Shown here: one piece after another, positions 35,641-45,237 of the stretch
How the letters are laid out: the number at the start of each line of letters is the position of its first letter
Numbering within the stretch: position 1 is the first letter of the stretch
Source: Haloplanus sp. CK5-1
GTDB taxonomy: Archaea > Halobacteriota > Halobacteria > Halobacteriales > Haloferacaceae
NCBI RefSeq assembly: GCF_037201915.1
Contig: NZ_CP147505.1
Span: forward strand, 2,852,001-2,916,000
DNA length: 64,000 nucleotides
Direction: 5' to 3'
The notes under the pieces: generated by a model
Told to the model about the DNA's origin: nothing
The model's input: only the letters and a program-made list of their open reading frames with translations
The model's database searches: none
Position numbers and translations under genes: made by a program

Positions 35641-35745
35641 GTCGGTCACACCGCGCCCACGCGACGATCCCGATTTTTTCCGCGACCGCATCGAACAGCC
35701 TCGCTGCCGGGGGTTCAAATACGAGCGGGCGGCCACCCGGTCTCG

Positions 35746-36957
35746 ATGCCACCGGCCGTCGGCCCCACGACGCTTTGCTACGCCGTCGCCGGCGTCGGCC
35801 TCGGCACGTGCAGTGGTCTGACGCCCGGACTGCACGCCAACAACTTCGCGCTGTTGCTGGCGTCGGCCGTCCCCGCCCTCCCCGGTCCGTCGGTGGCGCT
35901 CGGTGCCGCGATGCTCGCCGCCGGCGTCGTCCACACCTTCCTCGACGTGGTGCCGGCGCTCACACTGGGCGTTCCGGACCCCGCGACGGCGGCCGTCACG
36001 CTGCCGGGCCACCGACTCGTCCTCGACGGCCGGGGCCGCGAGGCGCTCCGGCTCTCCGCGCTCGGGAGCGGCCTCGCCGCCCTCGCGGCGGTACCGGTCG
36101 CCGTCGTCCTGACCGGCGTTGTCGAGGCCGTCTATCCGACGCTCCGCCGACACGTCCCCGTCCTCTTGGTCGCGGTGGCTGTCGTCCTCGTCGCCACCGA
36201 ACCGACGTGGCGACGGCGAGTCGTCGCCGTCGGGACGCTCCTCGTCGCGGCCGGGTTGGGGTGGTTGGTTCTCGACCTCGATCCGTCCGGCCCCGTCGCC
36301 GCCGGGGGTGTCCTCGCGCCGCTGTTCGCCGGGTTGTTCGGGGCGCCGGTGCTCGTCGAGGCACTCGATGGCGAGGGCGTCCCCCCACAGGCCGACCCAG
36401 CCGTGACGCTCGACCCGCGGACGGTGGTCGGGACGGCGGGCGCCGGCACGGGGGCGGGCGCGCTCGTCGGCTATCTCCCGGGAGTCTCCGCGGCCGTCGG
36501 GACGGTGCTCGTCCTGCCGGCGGTCCCCGGTCGGTCCGGCGCGCGGGGGTTCCTCGTCGCTTCCAGCGGGGCCAGCACCGCCAACACCGTGTTCGCCCTG
36601 TTCGCACTCGTCGCCCTCGGCACCCCCCGGACCGGCGTGATGGTGGCGATGGACCGGGCGGGCGTCCCGCACGCAACGGGCGTGTTGGTGGGGACGGCGT
36701 GTCTCGCTGCCGCGGTCGGGTTCGTCCTCGTCGTCTCCGTCGGCGACGCCTACCTCCGGACGGTCGGCCGTCTCGACTACACTCGGGTGTCGCTCGCGAC
36801 GGGGGGCGTCCTCGTCGTCCTCGCGTACCTCTTCGCCGGCGGTGTCGGTCTCGCGGTGTTCGCGCTCGCGGCGGTCGTAGGGCTACTTCCGCCGGTCCTC
36901 GGCGTGCGGCGGGTCCACCTGATGGCCGTCCTCGGTCCCGCCGTCGTGTCGGCGTAG
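35746..36957 (+). CDS. TctA-like (DUF112) multi-pass membrane protein
   Basis: A 403-residue membrane protein with about ten hydrophobic segments. It shows the duplicated family signature: GVGLGTCSGLTPGLHANNFA in the first half and GALVGYLPGVSAAVGTVLVL in the second, as in the TctA/DUF112 tripartite tricarboxylate-type permeases of archaea. No TctB or TctC partner is next to it, so its substrate and mechanism are unknown. A TATA-like TTCAAATA (about 35714-35721) lies upstream of the ATG. Confidence 0.82.
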   Translation: MPPAVGPTTLCYAVAGVGLGTCSGLTPGLHANNFALLLASAVPALPGPSVALGAAMLAAGVVHTFLDVVPALTLGVPDPATAAVTLPGHRLVLDGRGREALRLSALGSGLAALAAVPVAVVLTGVVEAVYPTLRRHVPVLLVAVAVVLVATEPTWRRRVVAVGTLLVAAGLGWLVLDLDPSGPVAAGGVLAPLFAGLFGAPVLVEALDGEGVPPQADPAVTLDPRTVVGTAGAGTGAGALVGYLPGVSAAVGTVLVLPAVPGRSGARGFLVASSGASTANTVFALFALVALGTPRTGVMVAMDRAGVPHATGVLVGTACLAAAVGFVLVVSVGDAYLRTVGRLDYTRVSLATGGVLVVLAYLFAGGVGLAVFALAAVVGLLPPVLGVRRVHLMAVLGPAVVSA

Positions 36958-37003
36958 TCCCGACGTCGCCACGCCCGGTTCGTTCAGATCGTTCGACGCG
37001 CGT

Positions 37004-37060
37004 GGCTGAGTCCCACCCGCTCGCTTCGCTCGTGGCACTCCCGCGAAGTGGGACTCGGCC
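37004..37060. terminator. Long inverted repeat after the TctA-like gene
   Basis: Arms 37004-37016 (GGCTGAGTCCCAC) and 37048-37060 (GTGGGACTCGGCC) can pair over 13 bases with one G-U, enclosing a 31-base loop that itself contains CGCTCGCTTCGCTCG. It sits 46 bases after the permease stop and 46 before the next start. It could be a terminator-like hairpin or a small repetitive element; no U-tract follows. Confidence 0.45.
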
Positions 37061-37106
37061 GTGGGCTGTTATTGTTAGCGATCCGATAGTAACGCGGTGG
37101 TCGGAT

Positions 37107-37496
37107 ATGACGGGCACGACACACGCGACGGCCCACCGGAAACGCAGGGCTGCACTCGAAGCGATTCCACCGATCGAGCGTTCGGAAACGGACGGCCGTC
37201 TCCGGATCACACACGGCTTCAGGGGGATCACGCCAGCGCAGGCGATCCGGTACCTGGAGTCGCTTGGCGGCGACCGAATCGACGACAGAACCGTCGACGG
37301 AACCGGCTGGCGGGCCACGCTCTCGACGCGGGCCGTCCCCGTCGGGCCGTCCTACAGGCTCACGGAGGTTCGCGTGACGTGGACTGGCGACCCCGACGCC
37401 GTCGAGTCGGTCGTCCCGGAGTTCAGACTGAAGGCGTTCCGGGCCCCGGCTGACCGGCACCGCCGGCCGTCGAGAGACCCGAAAGACAACGATTAA
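37107..37496 (+). CDS. Small conserved-looking protein of unknown function
   Basis: A 129-residue protein starting [20 protein letters not shown]. It contains [36 protein letters not shown] and [20 protein letters not shown], giving an alpha/beta pattern like a small binding domain, and ends in a basic tail. No export signal. I do not recognise a family. It lies 25 bases before the zinc-finger micro-protein gene and could be co-transcribed with it and aEF1B. Confidence 0.65.
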   Translation: MTGTTHATAHRKRRAALEAIPPIERSETDGRLRITHGFRGITPAQAIRYLESLGGDRIDDRTVDGTGWRATLSTRAVPVGPSYRLTEVRVTWTGDPDAVESVVPEFRLKAFRAPADRHRRPSRDPKDND

Positions 37497-37521
37497 ACCC
37501 TCCGAGTGGGTTCGTCACTGT

Positions 37522-37701
37522 ATGAGCCAGACGGAAGGAAAGCAGGAGCGCCAGTGTGTCTCCTGTGGCATCAACATCTCCGGGATGAGCGCCGCCTCGT
37601 TCAAGTGCCCGGACTGTGGCCACCGAATCTACCGCTGTGCGAAATGCCGCAAGCAGAGCAATCTCTACGAGTGTCCCGACTGCGGGTTCCGGGGGCCGTA
37701 A
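37522..37701 (+). CDS. Zinc-finger micro-protein (HVO_2753-like)
   Basis: A 59-residue protein with four zinc-binding knuckles: CVSCG, CPDCG, CAKC and CPDCG, forming two small zinc fingers. Sequence, size and position directly before aEF1B match the Haloferax micro-protein HVO_2753, whose structure has been studied and which affects swarming and biofilm. Start [11 protein letters not shown] at 37522. It is too short to be found by most length filters. Confidence 0.85.
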   Translation: MSQTEGKQERQCVSCGINISGMSAASFKCPDCGHRIYRCAKCRKQSNLYECPDCGFRGP

Positions 37702-37703
37702 CG

Positions 37704-37970
37704 ATGGGCAAGGTCGCTGCCAAGATGAAGGTCATGCCCAACAGTCCCGACGTCGACCTCGACGACCTGCAGGAGCGCCTGGAGGCCTCGCTCCCGGAGG
37801 GTGCGAAGATCAACGGGTTCGAACGCGACGAAGTCGCGTTCGGACTGGTCGCCCTCCTGCCGACGGTGATCGTCCCCGACGACGCGGGGGGCACCGAGGC
37901 CGTCGAGGAGTCGTTCAGCGGGGTCGACGGCGTCGAGAGCGTCGCCGTCGAGAACGTCGGCCGCATCTGA
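37704..37970 (+). CDS. ef1B: Elongation factor 1-beta (aEF1B)
   Basis: An 88-residue nucleotide-exchange factor that recharges aEF1A with GTP. Family sequence: [40 protein letters not shown] and [12 protein letters not shown]. Two bases separate it from the zinc micro-protein gene, so translation of the two is probably coupled. Confidence 0.95.
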   Translation: MGKVAAKMKVMPNSPDVDLDDLQERLEASLPEGAKINGFERDEVAFGLVALLPTVIVPDDAGGTEAVEESFSGVDGVESVAVENVGRI

Positions 37971-38028
37971 ACGCCCGGCCCGTAACGCACCATTTATAAC
38001 CACCACGACAGTATCCTCTCCCACGACA

Positions 38029-38319
38029 ATGCCGAGTTCAAACGGGCCTATGCAGGGGACGCGCGGCAAACTCTCGAACGATCCGCGAGACCGCGGTGCG
38101 TCTCCGCCACAGCGAGCGATTCAGGAGTACGATGTCGGTCAGAAAGTCCACCTCACGCTCGACCCGAGCGTCACCGAGGGTCGGTTCCACCCCCGATTCA
38201 ACGGGCACACCGGCACTGTCCTCGGGATGCAGGGCCGTGCCTTCAAAGTCGAGATCAACGACGGCGGCAAGGAGAAGACGATCATCGCGCGCCCGGCCCA
38301 CCTCAAGGCCCAGCAGTAA
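38029..38319 (+). CDS. rpl21e: Ribosomal protein eL21
   Basis: A 96-residue 50S protein with an SH3-like core: [62 protein letters not shown]-like ATTTATAA at about 37991-37998 precedes it. RpoF follows after six bases, a pairing known in haloarchaea. Confidence 0.97.
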   Translation: MPSSNGPMQGTRGKLSNDPRDRGASPPQRAIQEYDVGQKVHLTLDPSVTEGRFHPRFNGHTGTVLGMQGRAFKVEINDGGKEKTIIARPAHLKAQQ

Positions 38320-38325
38320 CGCGCG

Positions 38326-38682
38326 ATGACCATCTTCAAAGAGCGGATCGACGAGGAGTTCGTCACCGTCTCGGAGGTCAAAGACCTCCTCGCCGAGGTC
38401 GAGGCGGACCGCGCCGCGGACCCCGACCGCGAGATGCGTTACGAACTCGCGCGGGCGATCGAACACGCCAACACGTTCGCCGTCCTCGACGCCGAGGAGT
38501 CCCGCGAGATGGTCGAGCAACTGCTCGAACTCGATCAGGTCGACGAGATCGCGGCGTTCAAGATCGTCGACCTCCTCCCGCAGGATCGCGACGAACTCCG
38601 CTCGGTGTTCGCCCACGGCCGCTACTCGCTCGACGGCGACGAACTCGACGAGATCCTGAACGTCGTCGCGAAGTACGCGTAG
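38326..38682 (+). CDS. rpoF: RNA polymerase subunit Rpo4 (RpoF, Rpb4-like)
   Basis: A 118-residue Rpb4-type subunit that forms the RNA polymerase stalk with Rpo7. Typical are FVTVSEVKDLLAEVEADR, the helix REMRYELARAIEHANTF and the C-terminal DLLPQDRDELRSVFAHGRYS with a helix ending. It forms an operon with eL21. Confidence 0.93.
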   Translation: MTIFKERIDEEFVTVSEVKDLLAEVEADRAADPDREMRYELARAIEHANTFAVLDAEESREMVEQLLELDQVDEIAAFKIVDLLPQDRDELRSVFAHGRYSLDGDELDEILNVVAKYA

Positions 38683-38687
38683 CGCCG

Positions 38688-39275
38688 CTACGTCTCGTCG
38701 GCGTCCGCGTCTCCGGCGTCGATGTCGAAAAACGCCTTCTCGAACGTGTTCGGATCCATCTGCCCGACCGTCTCCGAGGCCCGCGCGTCGAGTTCGTCCG
38801 CGCGCTCCCGTAGTGTCTGGTACTCGCTGCTCGACTCCAGTTCCCGCTTCGGCTTCTCGGCCTCCAGCGTCGTCAGTTTCTCGGCGACGCTGAAGCGCTC
38901 GCGAACCTGACTGTCGTACTCCGAGAGGGTGAGCAGTTCGTCGACCGTCGACCGGAGTTCGTCGTCGGTGACCGGTTTGGTCAGGTAGGCGTCGAACTCC
39001 ATCTCGACGATGTCGAAGTCCGGATCGACCGCGGTTACCATCGCGACCCGCGCGCCGACCCCACAGCGTCTGATCTCGTCGAGAACGTCCCCGCCGGACA
39101 GCCCCGGCATCCGTCGATCGAGGAGGATCGCGTCGGCGTCCGTCGCCTTCTCCAGCGCTTCCTCCCCGCTGTAGGCCTTCTCGACGACGTAGTCGTCGGA
39201 GAAGGCGAGTGCGTAGACGTCGACGATGTCTTCCTCGTCGTCGACGAGGAGAACTGTCGGCTGCTCCGGTGGCAT
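38688..39275 (-). CDS. HalX-type response regulator
   Basis: A 195-residue regulator with a receiver domain (VLLVDDEEDIVDVYALAF; phospho-acceptor Asp in ADAILLDRRMPGLSGGD; conserved Lys in YLTKPVTDDEL) and a C-terminal HalX domain of helical character (SVAEKLTTLEAEKPKRELE). HalX proteins are haloarchaeal response regulators without a classical DNA-binding domain. It is divergent from a histidine kinase gene, a likely partner (inference). Confidence 0.92.
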   Translation of the reverse strand: MPPEQPTVLLVDDEEDIVDVYALAFSDDYVVEKAYSGEEALEKATDADAILLDRRMPGLSGGDVLDEIRRCGVGARVAMVTAVDPDFDIVEMEFDAYLTKPVTDDELRSTVDELLTLSEYDSQVRERFSVAEKLTTLEAEKPKRELESSSEYQTLRERADELDARASETVGQMDPNTFEKAFFDIDAGDADADET

Positions 39276-39406
39276 TGTGGGCTCATCCGTGGCGTGCTGT
39301 GTTAAACGGTGTGGCTCTCGCCGTCGTGCCCACCAGAAATGGAACCATTTATTCGGATCGGTGATAGCGTTCCCACATCACGCCAAGGCGACCGACACAC
39401 CCGAAC

Positions 39407-41257
39407 ATGTCACAGGCTTTTCACTCCCGATACGAAGCGATCTGTGAGGCTTCGCCGGACACTATCCTCCTCGTCGACGACAACGGACGGATCACGTACG
39501 CCAACGAACGCGTAGCCGACATGTTCGGCTACGAGCCGGCCGAACTGCTCGGCGATCCGGTCGAAGTGCTCGTCCCGGCGTCGGTGCGGTCGATCCACGC
39601 GGCCGACCGGGAAGCGTACCTCGACGACCCGGAGACGCGACCGATGGGGGCCGCGATGGACCTCAAGGGCCGACGCAGGGATGGCTCGACGATGCCGGTC
39701 GACATCAGCCTGAGCCCGATCCGAACCGCCGGCAGTCTCGAAGTGATGGCGGTCGTCCGCGACGTCAGCGAGCGGGAAACGTACCAGAAGACCTACCGAA
39801 CGATCCTCGAAGCAGTTCCGGACGCCGTCCTCATCACCGATGCGACGACGGGCAAAATCGTCGACGCCAACGACGAGGTGGCCACGCTCCTCGGCGACGA
39901 TCCGGAGACGTTGGTGGGTGAACCTCACACGGTCGTCCACCCGGCGGCGGACGAAGCCCGGTACCGCGACCTCTATACACGACGCGTCCCCGAAGACGGC
40001 GCCATCTTCACGCAGTTCCCCGACGGGACGGATCTCTGTGTCGAACGAACCGACGGAGACCGCGTTCCGATAGAGATCAACGCCCGCGTGTTCGAACTGG
40101 AGAACCAGCGGTTGATCGTCAGCGTCCTCCGGGACGTGTCCTCCCGAAAGCGGCGCGAGCGGCGGCTCCGCGCGCTCCACGACACCACGCGTCGGCTCGT
40201 CGAGGCCGACGATCCGTCGGGGATCGCGACGCTGATCGCCGACACCGCGGATACGATTCTGGAGTACGCGAACACCGTCGTCCGGTTCGCGAGGGACGGT
40301 CGACTCCGGCCGGCGAGCAGCACCGCCGCGGCCCTGTCGACGATGGGAGTGCGTCCCTCGTACCCTATCGACGACACGACACCCGCGGGCCGGGCGTATC
40401 TGACCGGGGAACCGATCCGAATCGACGACGTCCGCGATATCGAGGACGGGCACAGCCGCGGCGACGCCCGCGCCGCGATGTATCTCCCGATGGGTGAGCA
40501 CGGCGTCGTGAGCGTCGTCGACACCGCGGTCGGCGCGTTCGACCGGTCGGACATCGAACTCGCGGCGATTCTGGCGACCAACGCCGAAACCGCGCTGGAC
40601 CGTCTCGCACACGAGCGCGAGCTCGAACGCCAAAACGAGCGACTCGACGAGTTCGCCGGCGTCGTGAGCCACGACCTGCGGAACCCACTCGACGCCGCTC
40701 GGGGATGGCTGGACGCGGTCGACCGTCCCGAGTCGAGCGAGAACCTCCGTCGCGTCGAGGACGCGCTCGACCGGATGGACGCGATCATCGAGGACACCTT
40801 GACGCTGGCGAAACAGGGGCGGGCCGTCGGCGAGTCCGACGTGGTCGACGTGGCGGCGGTCGCCAGGGAGAGTTGGGTCGTGGTCGCGACCGGCGAGGGA
40901 CGTCTCGAGGTGGCCGACGAACTCCGGATTCGCGCCGACCGGGATCGACTCCAACACCTGTTGGAGAACCTGTTTCGGAACAGTGTGGAGCACGGCTCGA
41001 CGGACGACGATTCCGGCGTCACCGTCACAATCGGCCCCGTCGAGGGCGGGTTCTACGTCTCCGACGACGGACCCGGTATCCCACCCGAGGAACGCGATGC
41101 GGTGTTCGAACCGGGGCGTACCTCTTCATCCGACGGAACCGGACTCGGACTCACCATCGTCGACGAAATCGCCGAGGCACACGGCTGGGAGGTCCGTGTC
41201 ACCGACGGCGACGAGGGGGGCGCGCGCTTCGAGTTCACGAACGTCGAACGCAGTTAG
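39407..41257 (+). CDS. PAS-PAS-GAF sensor histidine kinase
   Basis: A 616-residue soluble kinase. Two PAS domains (about 5-125 with ASPDTILLVDDNGRITYANE; about 130-250 with AVPDAVLITDATTGKIVDAN), a GAF-like domain (about 260-405), a HisKA domain with the phospho-acceptor His in GVVSHDLRNPLDAARG, and an HATPase domain with N-box LLENLFRNSVEHG, G1 YVSDDGPGIPPEE and G2 GTGLGLTIVDEIAEAH. No membrane helices, so it senses internal signals. Its partner is possibly the divergent HalX regulator. Confidence 0.93.
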   Translation: MSQAFHSRYEAICEASPDTILLVDDNGRITYANERVADMFGYEPAELLGDPVEVLVPASVRSIHAADREAYLDDPETRPMGAAMDLKGRRRDGSTMPVDISLSPIRTAGSLEVMAVVRDVSERETYQKTYRTILEAVPDAVLITDATTGKIVDANDEVATLLGDDPETLVGEPHTVVHPAADEARYRDLYTRRVPEDGAIFTQFPDGTDLCVERTDGDRVPIEINARVFELENQRLIVSVLRDVSSRKRRERRLRALHDTTRRLVEADDPSGIATLIADTADTILEYANTVVRFARDGRLRPASSTAAALSTMGVRPSYPIDDTTPAGRAYLTGEPIRIDDVRDIEDGHSRGDARAAMYLPMGEHGVVSVVDTAVGAFDRSDIELAAILATNAETALDRLAHERELERQNERLDEFAGVVSHDLRNPLDAARGWLDAVDRPESSENLRRVEDALDRMDAIIEDTLTLAKQGRAVGESDVVDVAAVARESWVVVATGEGRLEVADELRIRADRDRLQHLLENLFRNSVEHGSTDDDSGVTVTIGPVEGGFYVSDDGPGIPPEERDAVFEPGRTSSSDGTGLGLTIVDEIAEAHGWEVRVTDGDEGGARFEFTNVERS

Positions 41258-41277
41258 TCCGGTCGCCGTCGGCGTCC

Positions 41278-41496
41278 CTACAACAGGAACGAGACGACGG
41301 CGAGGACGACGAAGATGATGACGAGCCACTTCGCAATCTCCATGCTGAGGCCGGCGATCCCCCGTGCGCCGAGGATCCCCGTAACGAGCGCGAGTATCAG
41401 AAAGAGAACCGCGAGTTCGATCAGGCCGCCGCCGAACTGCAACGGTATCGCCCGGATCGAGGCAGCACCGCTGGCTACGACGTGTTCGATTCCCAT
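41278..41496 (-). CDS. DUF1328 small membrane protein
   Basis: A 72-residue protein with two hydrophobic helices matching DUF1328: [20 protein letters not shown] and [20 protein letters not shown]. These small membrane proteins are widespread; their function is not known. The start at 41496 (MGIEHVV) is chosen; an upstream ATG at 41541 would add a hydrophilic stretch. Convergent with the histidine kinase gene. Confidence 0.85.
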   Translation of the reverse strand: MGIEHVVASGAASIRAIPLQFGGGLIELAVLFLILALVTGILGARGIAGLSMEIAKWLVIIFVVLAVVSFLL

Positions 41497-42092
41497 GTCT
41501 CCGTGTTGACCGCCGGGCGTTTCATCCCCTGGCGTATTCACGCGTGTCCGGATTTCTGATCAATCGGGTCAACAGACCCACACCGGTTCACCCGGTTAAT
41601 CAGGACGGTGCCACCACCGTGAGAGTCGGGGTGACTATGCGCTCCCCGTCTAGGGACGAACGGAACGGGTGACTCGACCGACGATCCGGACACGCGGGCT
41701 GGATGGGTGCCCGACACATGGGCGCACTGGAGACGTCGACGCGAGACGCGGTGGCCGCAGCGATCACGCTCAGCGAGGAGGACGGACGGGTCACGGTGTT
41801 CGACGACGGCGCGTTCGAGGACGTCGGGGTGACCCCCCTCGGTGTGGAGTGACGGCGGTTCGGACGTTCCCAGAGAAGTAGCCGACGACGCGTACAGCAC
41901 CGCCGACGTGGTCCCGCCGGTCGCAGTGGCGGGCCCCGTGAGGTCCCGGTCGTCGTGATCCACTACATCGTTTCACGTTACGCGATTGCTGGGCGGCTAT
42001 CGACGTTCGAGTATACGGACCTCGGGTGAGCAGAGCGTACACGGGCGATACGAGTGGTTTTTAACCTGAGCTGTCCGAACCGTCGGTGGACA
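41497..42092. other. Gene-poor stretch with a 44-codon fragment
   Basis: About 600 bases without a clear gene. A short open frame at 41718-41852 (+) encodes MGALETSTRDAVAAAITLSE... ending GVTPLGVE; codon use looks like coding, and it may be the end of a decayed gene. The rest shows stop codons in all frames that look meaningful. It marks the approach to the accessory region. TATA-like GTGGTTTTTAA lies near 42053-42063, ahead of the lipoprotein gene. Confidence 0.5.
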
Positions 42093-42815
42093 ATGGTCTC
42101 CCCGACACGTCGTGCCCTCCTCCACGGAGCCGCGGGGCTCGCCGCCGGGTTCGCCGGGTGTAGCGGGCTACTCGACGGCTCGGCCGAGTCGACGCGTACA
42201 GCCCCACGAGGCGGGAGCAACGGCCGTCCTGAGTCCGGGTCAGTGACAGATCCGGAGACACTCTTGCTCCGCTTGGCTACCGATCGCCCGCCGATCTGGC
42301 TCGCGACGTCCAACAGCGAAGATAGCGGTCGTCCGGCCGCAAGCGAGCGTGACCGCTGGCGCGAGTTTATCGTCGTTGACGACACGGCTCGTGCTGACCG
42401 TCTCGATGTCGCCGATACTGTCGACCGTGATCAGGTCGAGTCGTTTCTCGCAGCGACGGACTTTGCGGGCGAGACAGTCTACGTCGAGATGGGGGCGGTC
42501 GAGGAATGTTTCCGACTCGATCTCTGTTACATCGGCTGGACGCCGACCGAAATATCGACGGATTACACCCGACAACTCCGCCCGTATACCGAGCGCTGTG
42601 AGGCCGACGAGTTGGTCGTCGAGGCTCGACTCGTCCGGATCCCCGACGCGATCGAGGCAGCCGACCTAAACAGCTACTCGTCCTCGATCGGGTCCGGAGT
42701 CTGCGACCGACGCCGAGGACACGCCGAGGGGGAGGGTGGATCTGAGCCTTCGCCCGCAAGCGAGAGTGATATTCGGACCGAGACGGCGACGATCGATTCC
42801 GGAGGTGGTCAGTGA
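42093..42815 (+). CDS. Tat lipoprotein of unknown function
   Basis: A 240-residue exported lipoprotein. MVSPTRRALLHGAAGLAAGF ends in the lipobox AGC. The mature part has an acidic, mixed alpha/beta sequence with REFIVVDDTARADRLDVADT, FAATD-type strands, GETVYVEMGAVEECFRLDLC and DELVVEARLVRIPDAI. No family recognised. It is translationally coupled to another lipoprotein, so the two likely act together at the outside of the membrane. Confidence 0.75.
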   Translation: MVSPTRRALLHGAAGLAAGFAGCSGLLDGSAESTRTAPRGGSNGRPESGSVTDPETLLLRLATDRPPIWLATSNSEDSGRPAASERDRWREFIVVDDTARADRLDVADTVDRDQVESFLAATDFAGETVYVEMGAVEECFRLDLCYIGWTPTEISTDYTRQLRPYTERCEADELVVEARLVRIPDAIEAADLNSYSSSIGSGVCDRRRGHAEGEGGSEPSPASESDIRTETATIDSGGGQ

Positions 42816-44122
42816 TGCACGAGGAGAGTGCGTCCACGCCGGATCGGGAGCGGACGACCCGTCGGGGACTGCTGGCACTGACCGGGACGACCGTCCTCGC
42901 CGGCTGTGGTGGACTCCCTGGACTGGATGGTGGGACGGACGCGACACTACGAGCCTACGACCTCCCGGATATCGACGCCGACGAGGATCCGGAACCGGTT
43001 ATTCCCGAATCTGTCCCCGTCGATATCGCCCCAGAGCACTTCGACGCCGCCCGGAACAGGGTCACGACACTGCTCGCAGACCTCCCGATACCGCTGGGAC
43101 CCGAGGATATTCCGAACGGCTACATCCGCACACAACTCGCCGACGCTGCGACCGACGCCACCACCGGAATCACCGATGCACGCGACGCCCGGACGGAACT
43201 GGTGGCACTCGAGTCACTCCGGCGGGCACGCACCGAGGCCCGGTACGCCGCCGCTGGATGGGCAGTCGCCGACCGTGGTCTCTCGGTTGAACCCATACAG
43301 CGAGCGTACAGGCAGACGGTCTCGGACGCCCAGTCGGTTCGGAACGCCCACGAGTACGTGGGCACCGATCTCACCCGGGCGGCGCTCGTCCACGCCCGTA
43401 TCGAGGACACACTGGAGCGAGTGATCAACAGTAGAGTCCCCTCACAGGATGGAAACCGACTCCTGTACATTGCAGAGTGGGGTGAGGACGCCGAGTTAGC
43501 ACAGGCACACCTCGACGACGTCCGCCATCTCGACGCGCAGTTCGCGACGTCGCTACCGGCCGACGCTGGCCCTGTCGAAGAGACACTCACGGCGGCCGCC
43601 GAGACGCTACTCGCGGACGTCCGGTCGCGCCGGCCGGAGTTACCACCGGAACCGACCGCCGAGGAGTGGGACATCCCCGAGCGGGTGATCGGAGACCTCC
43701 GCCGGGACGCCGACGACGGGATCGATCGCGTCGTGGACGCGACCGGGCCAGCCAGTGCCGTGATCGACGCGAATAGACGTCTCACACACTTCGAGGCACT
43801 GGATCGCCTGCAGGAGCGTATCGACGAGGGCGAACTCTCCCGACCACGGAGTGCCGAGGCGGTTCGAGAGATCCGGTCGGCTGCCTACGATGCGCTGCAA
43901 GCGGCGCTCGAAGAGAGTCCTGCGCCGGAGTTGACGCGAACGGCCGTCACGAGTGCTGCCTGGCGAGTTGCCAGTACCGACTGGGAACTCGCCCGATACG
44001 AGGGGGAAGTCTCCGTTTCGCGTCTCGATCCCCACATCGTTGACTACGCCGTCGCGACGGCTATCGGACGTGCGGCCCCGGATATCTCCAGACGGACCGT
44101 CGAGACACTAGCGCGTGCGTGA
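42812..44122 (+). CDS. Tat lipoprotein of unknown function, helix-rich
   Basis: A 436-residue protein with GTG at 42812 or ATG at 42815. It has a twin-arginine motif (RERTTRRGLLALTG) and lipobox LAGC, then a long helix-rich region with many Arg/Asp/Ala residues (AARNRVTTLLADLPIPLG, RRARTEARYAAAGWAVADRG, SAEAVREIRSAAYDALQAAL). It looks like a series of helical hairpins. No family recognised. The start overlaps the stop of the previous lipoprotein. Confidence 0.75.
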   Translation: MMHEESASTPDRERTTRRGLLALTGTTVLAGCGGLPGLDGGTDATLRAYDLPDIDADEDPEPVIPESVPVDIAPEHFDAARNRVTTLLADLPIPLGPEDIPNGYIRTQLADAATDATTGITDARDARTELVALESLRRARTEARYAAAGWAVADRGLSVEPIQRAYRQTVSDAQSVRNAHEYVGTDLTRAALVHARIEDTLERVINSRVPSQDGNRLLYIAEWGEDAELAQAHLDDVRHLDAQFATSLPADAGPVEETLTAAAETLLADVRSRRPELPPEPTAEEWDIPERVIGDLRRDADDGIDRVVDATGPASAVIDANRRLTHFEALDRLQERIDEGELSRPRSAEAVREIRSAAYDALQAALEESPAPELTRTAVTSAAWRVASTDWELARYEGEVSVSRLDPHIVDYAVATAIGRAAPDISRRTVETLARA

Positions 44123-44204
44123 TAGTGATACGCTCGAACTCACGAGAGGATCCGAAAGCGGTCGTACGCACGCAGATCGAGCGATTACGACGCTCTCGCC
44201 TCGG

Positions 44205-44720
44205 GTGGGTGACCGTACACGCTGCCCGTCGTTCGGGATGGGATCGGCCACTTTGCCGCCGAGCAGCGAGTCGTCGCCGTCACACCCGGTGGTGACGAGC
44301 AGTGGAGCGGCGTCTCGACAGCGAGGTCTCGGGTGCGCCGCCCCCCGATCAAGGTCGGGGACACCTCTACGTCCCGACGGGCGACGCTCCAGATCCGGTA
44401 CCTGCGTCGGTAACGATCCTCTGCCTTACCGACAGTGAGGTCGTCGGGACAGTCCGCGACGGTGACGGGTGGACGTACGGCCTCACCGTCGCTGAAAGCG
44501 ACGTGTTCGCTCGGAGCGCGGCCGCATGCGTTCGACTCGCCCCCGGGCACCGAACGCTGGCGTCAGTCGATGGTCCCACTCGGCTATGACGAGTCCAACC
44601 CGGTCGATTCCACCGCGACGCAGATTGCGCCCGCCGTTACCGCGGATGGCGTGTACGTTTCCGACCGGAACGCTCCCGTGGAACGACTAGGTCGTGGGAC
44701 AACGGTGGTCGCCATCCAAC
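44205..44720 (+). pseudogene. Decayed PQQ-like beta-propeller gene
   Basis: Three overlapping reading frames carry pieces of a PQQ-type beta-propeller protein: VVRDGIGHFAAEQRVVAVTP and GGDEQW in one frame (about 44223-44310), RRLDSEVSG and HLYVPTGDAP in the next (about 44304-44530), and AFDSPPGTERWRQSM with VTADGVYVSD in a third (about 44525-44700). At least two frameshifts separate them. No intact start or signal peptide is left. It follows the lipoprotein pair and may have been a third outer-surface gene of that locus. Confidence 0.65.
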
Positions 44721-45237
44721 CGCCGACACGGCCGAAACCGATCCGAACGTTGGCGATATGCACAGCACTGCCCTGTCACCGAATGCGGGGAACACGAGTC
44801 CGGACACCGGCCGTGTCGCTGTCAGTGCGTCGGTAAACACGAACGTGAGAATCGCGATGACGCCGCCGCGGAAGCCAGCGTGGAGACCGGCAGCACTCGG
44901 AGTTCGGGAGCCAACTCATCGGGGTAGCGGCTGGTAACGAGACTCCTACTCCGAGACTCATAATGCGGAATGCGACGGGTGTGGAGGTCCGAATACATAG
45001 TCTATCCAACACGGTACAGCAGCGTCGGCACCTGCGGTTTTGAAGTTCGAGCGGCGGTTTAGCTTGACTGAGCACACCGTCGAGACGGTCGTACATTCGT
45101 GCTGGCAGTCTATCCAATACGAACGCGGAATCCACTCCTACTTCCCCGCCATTCTGCTATCGTTTCTCAAACTTAGCTGACTCTTTGAGCTTCAGCTACA
45201 TCTTTGATAGGCCCACGTGTAGCCACCCGTGAGAACG
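44721..45237. other. Non-coding remnant stretch in the accessory region
   Basis: About 500 bases with no convincing gene. On the minus strand near 44740-44880 a hydrophobic stretch with FRGGVIAILTFVFTDAL and SGLVFPAFGD suggests a decayed membrane protein. A 15-base direct repeat (one mismatch) occurs at 44999-45013 and 45107-45121. Confidence 0.4.
44999..45121. repeat. Imperfect 15-base direct repeat
   Basis: AGTCTATCCAACACG at 44999-45013 and AGTCTATCCAATACG at 45107-45121, 108 bases apart, one mismatch. They could be remnants of an element's ends or of a duplication. Confidence 0.5.

Noticed and set aside
35700-35745. GGTTCAAATAC before the TctA-like gene looked like a tRNA T-loop.
   Set aside because: No acceptor stem or anticodon arm can be formed around it; it fits a TATA-type promoter for the downstream gene.
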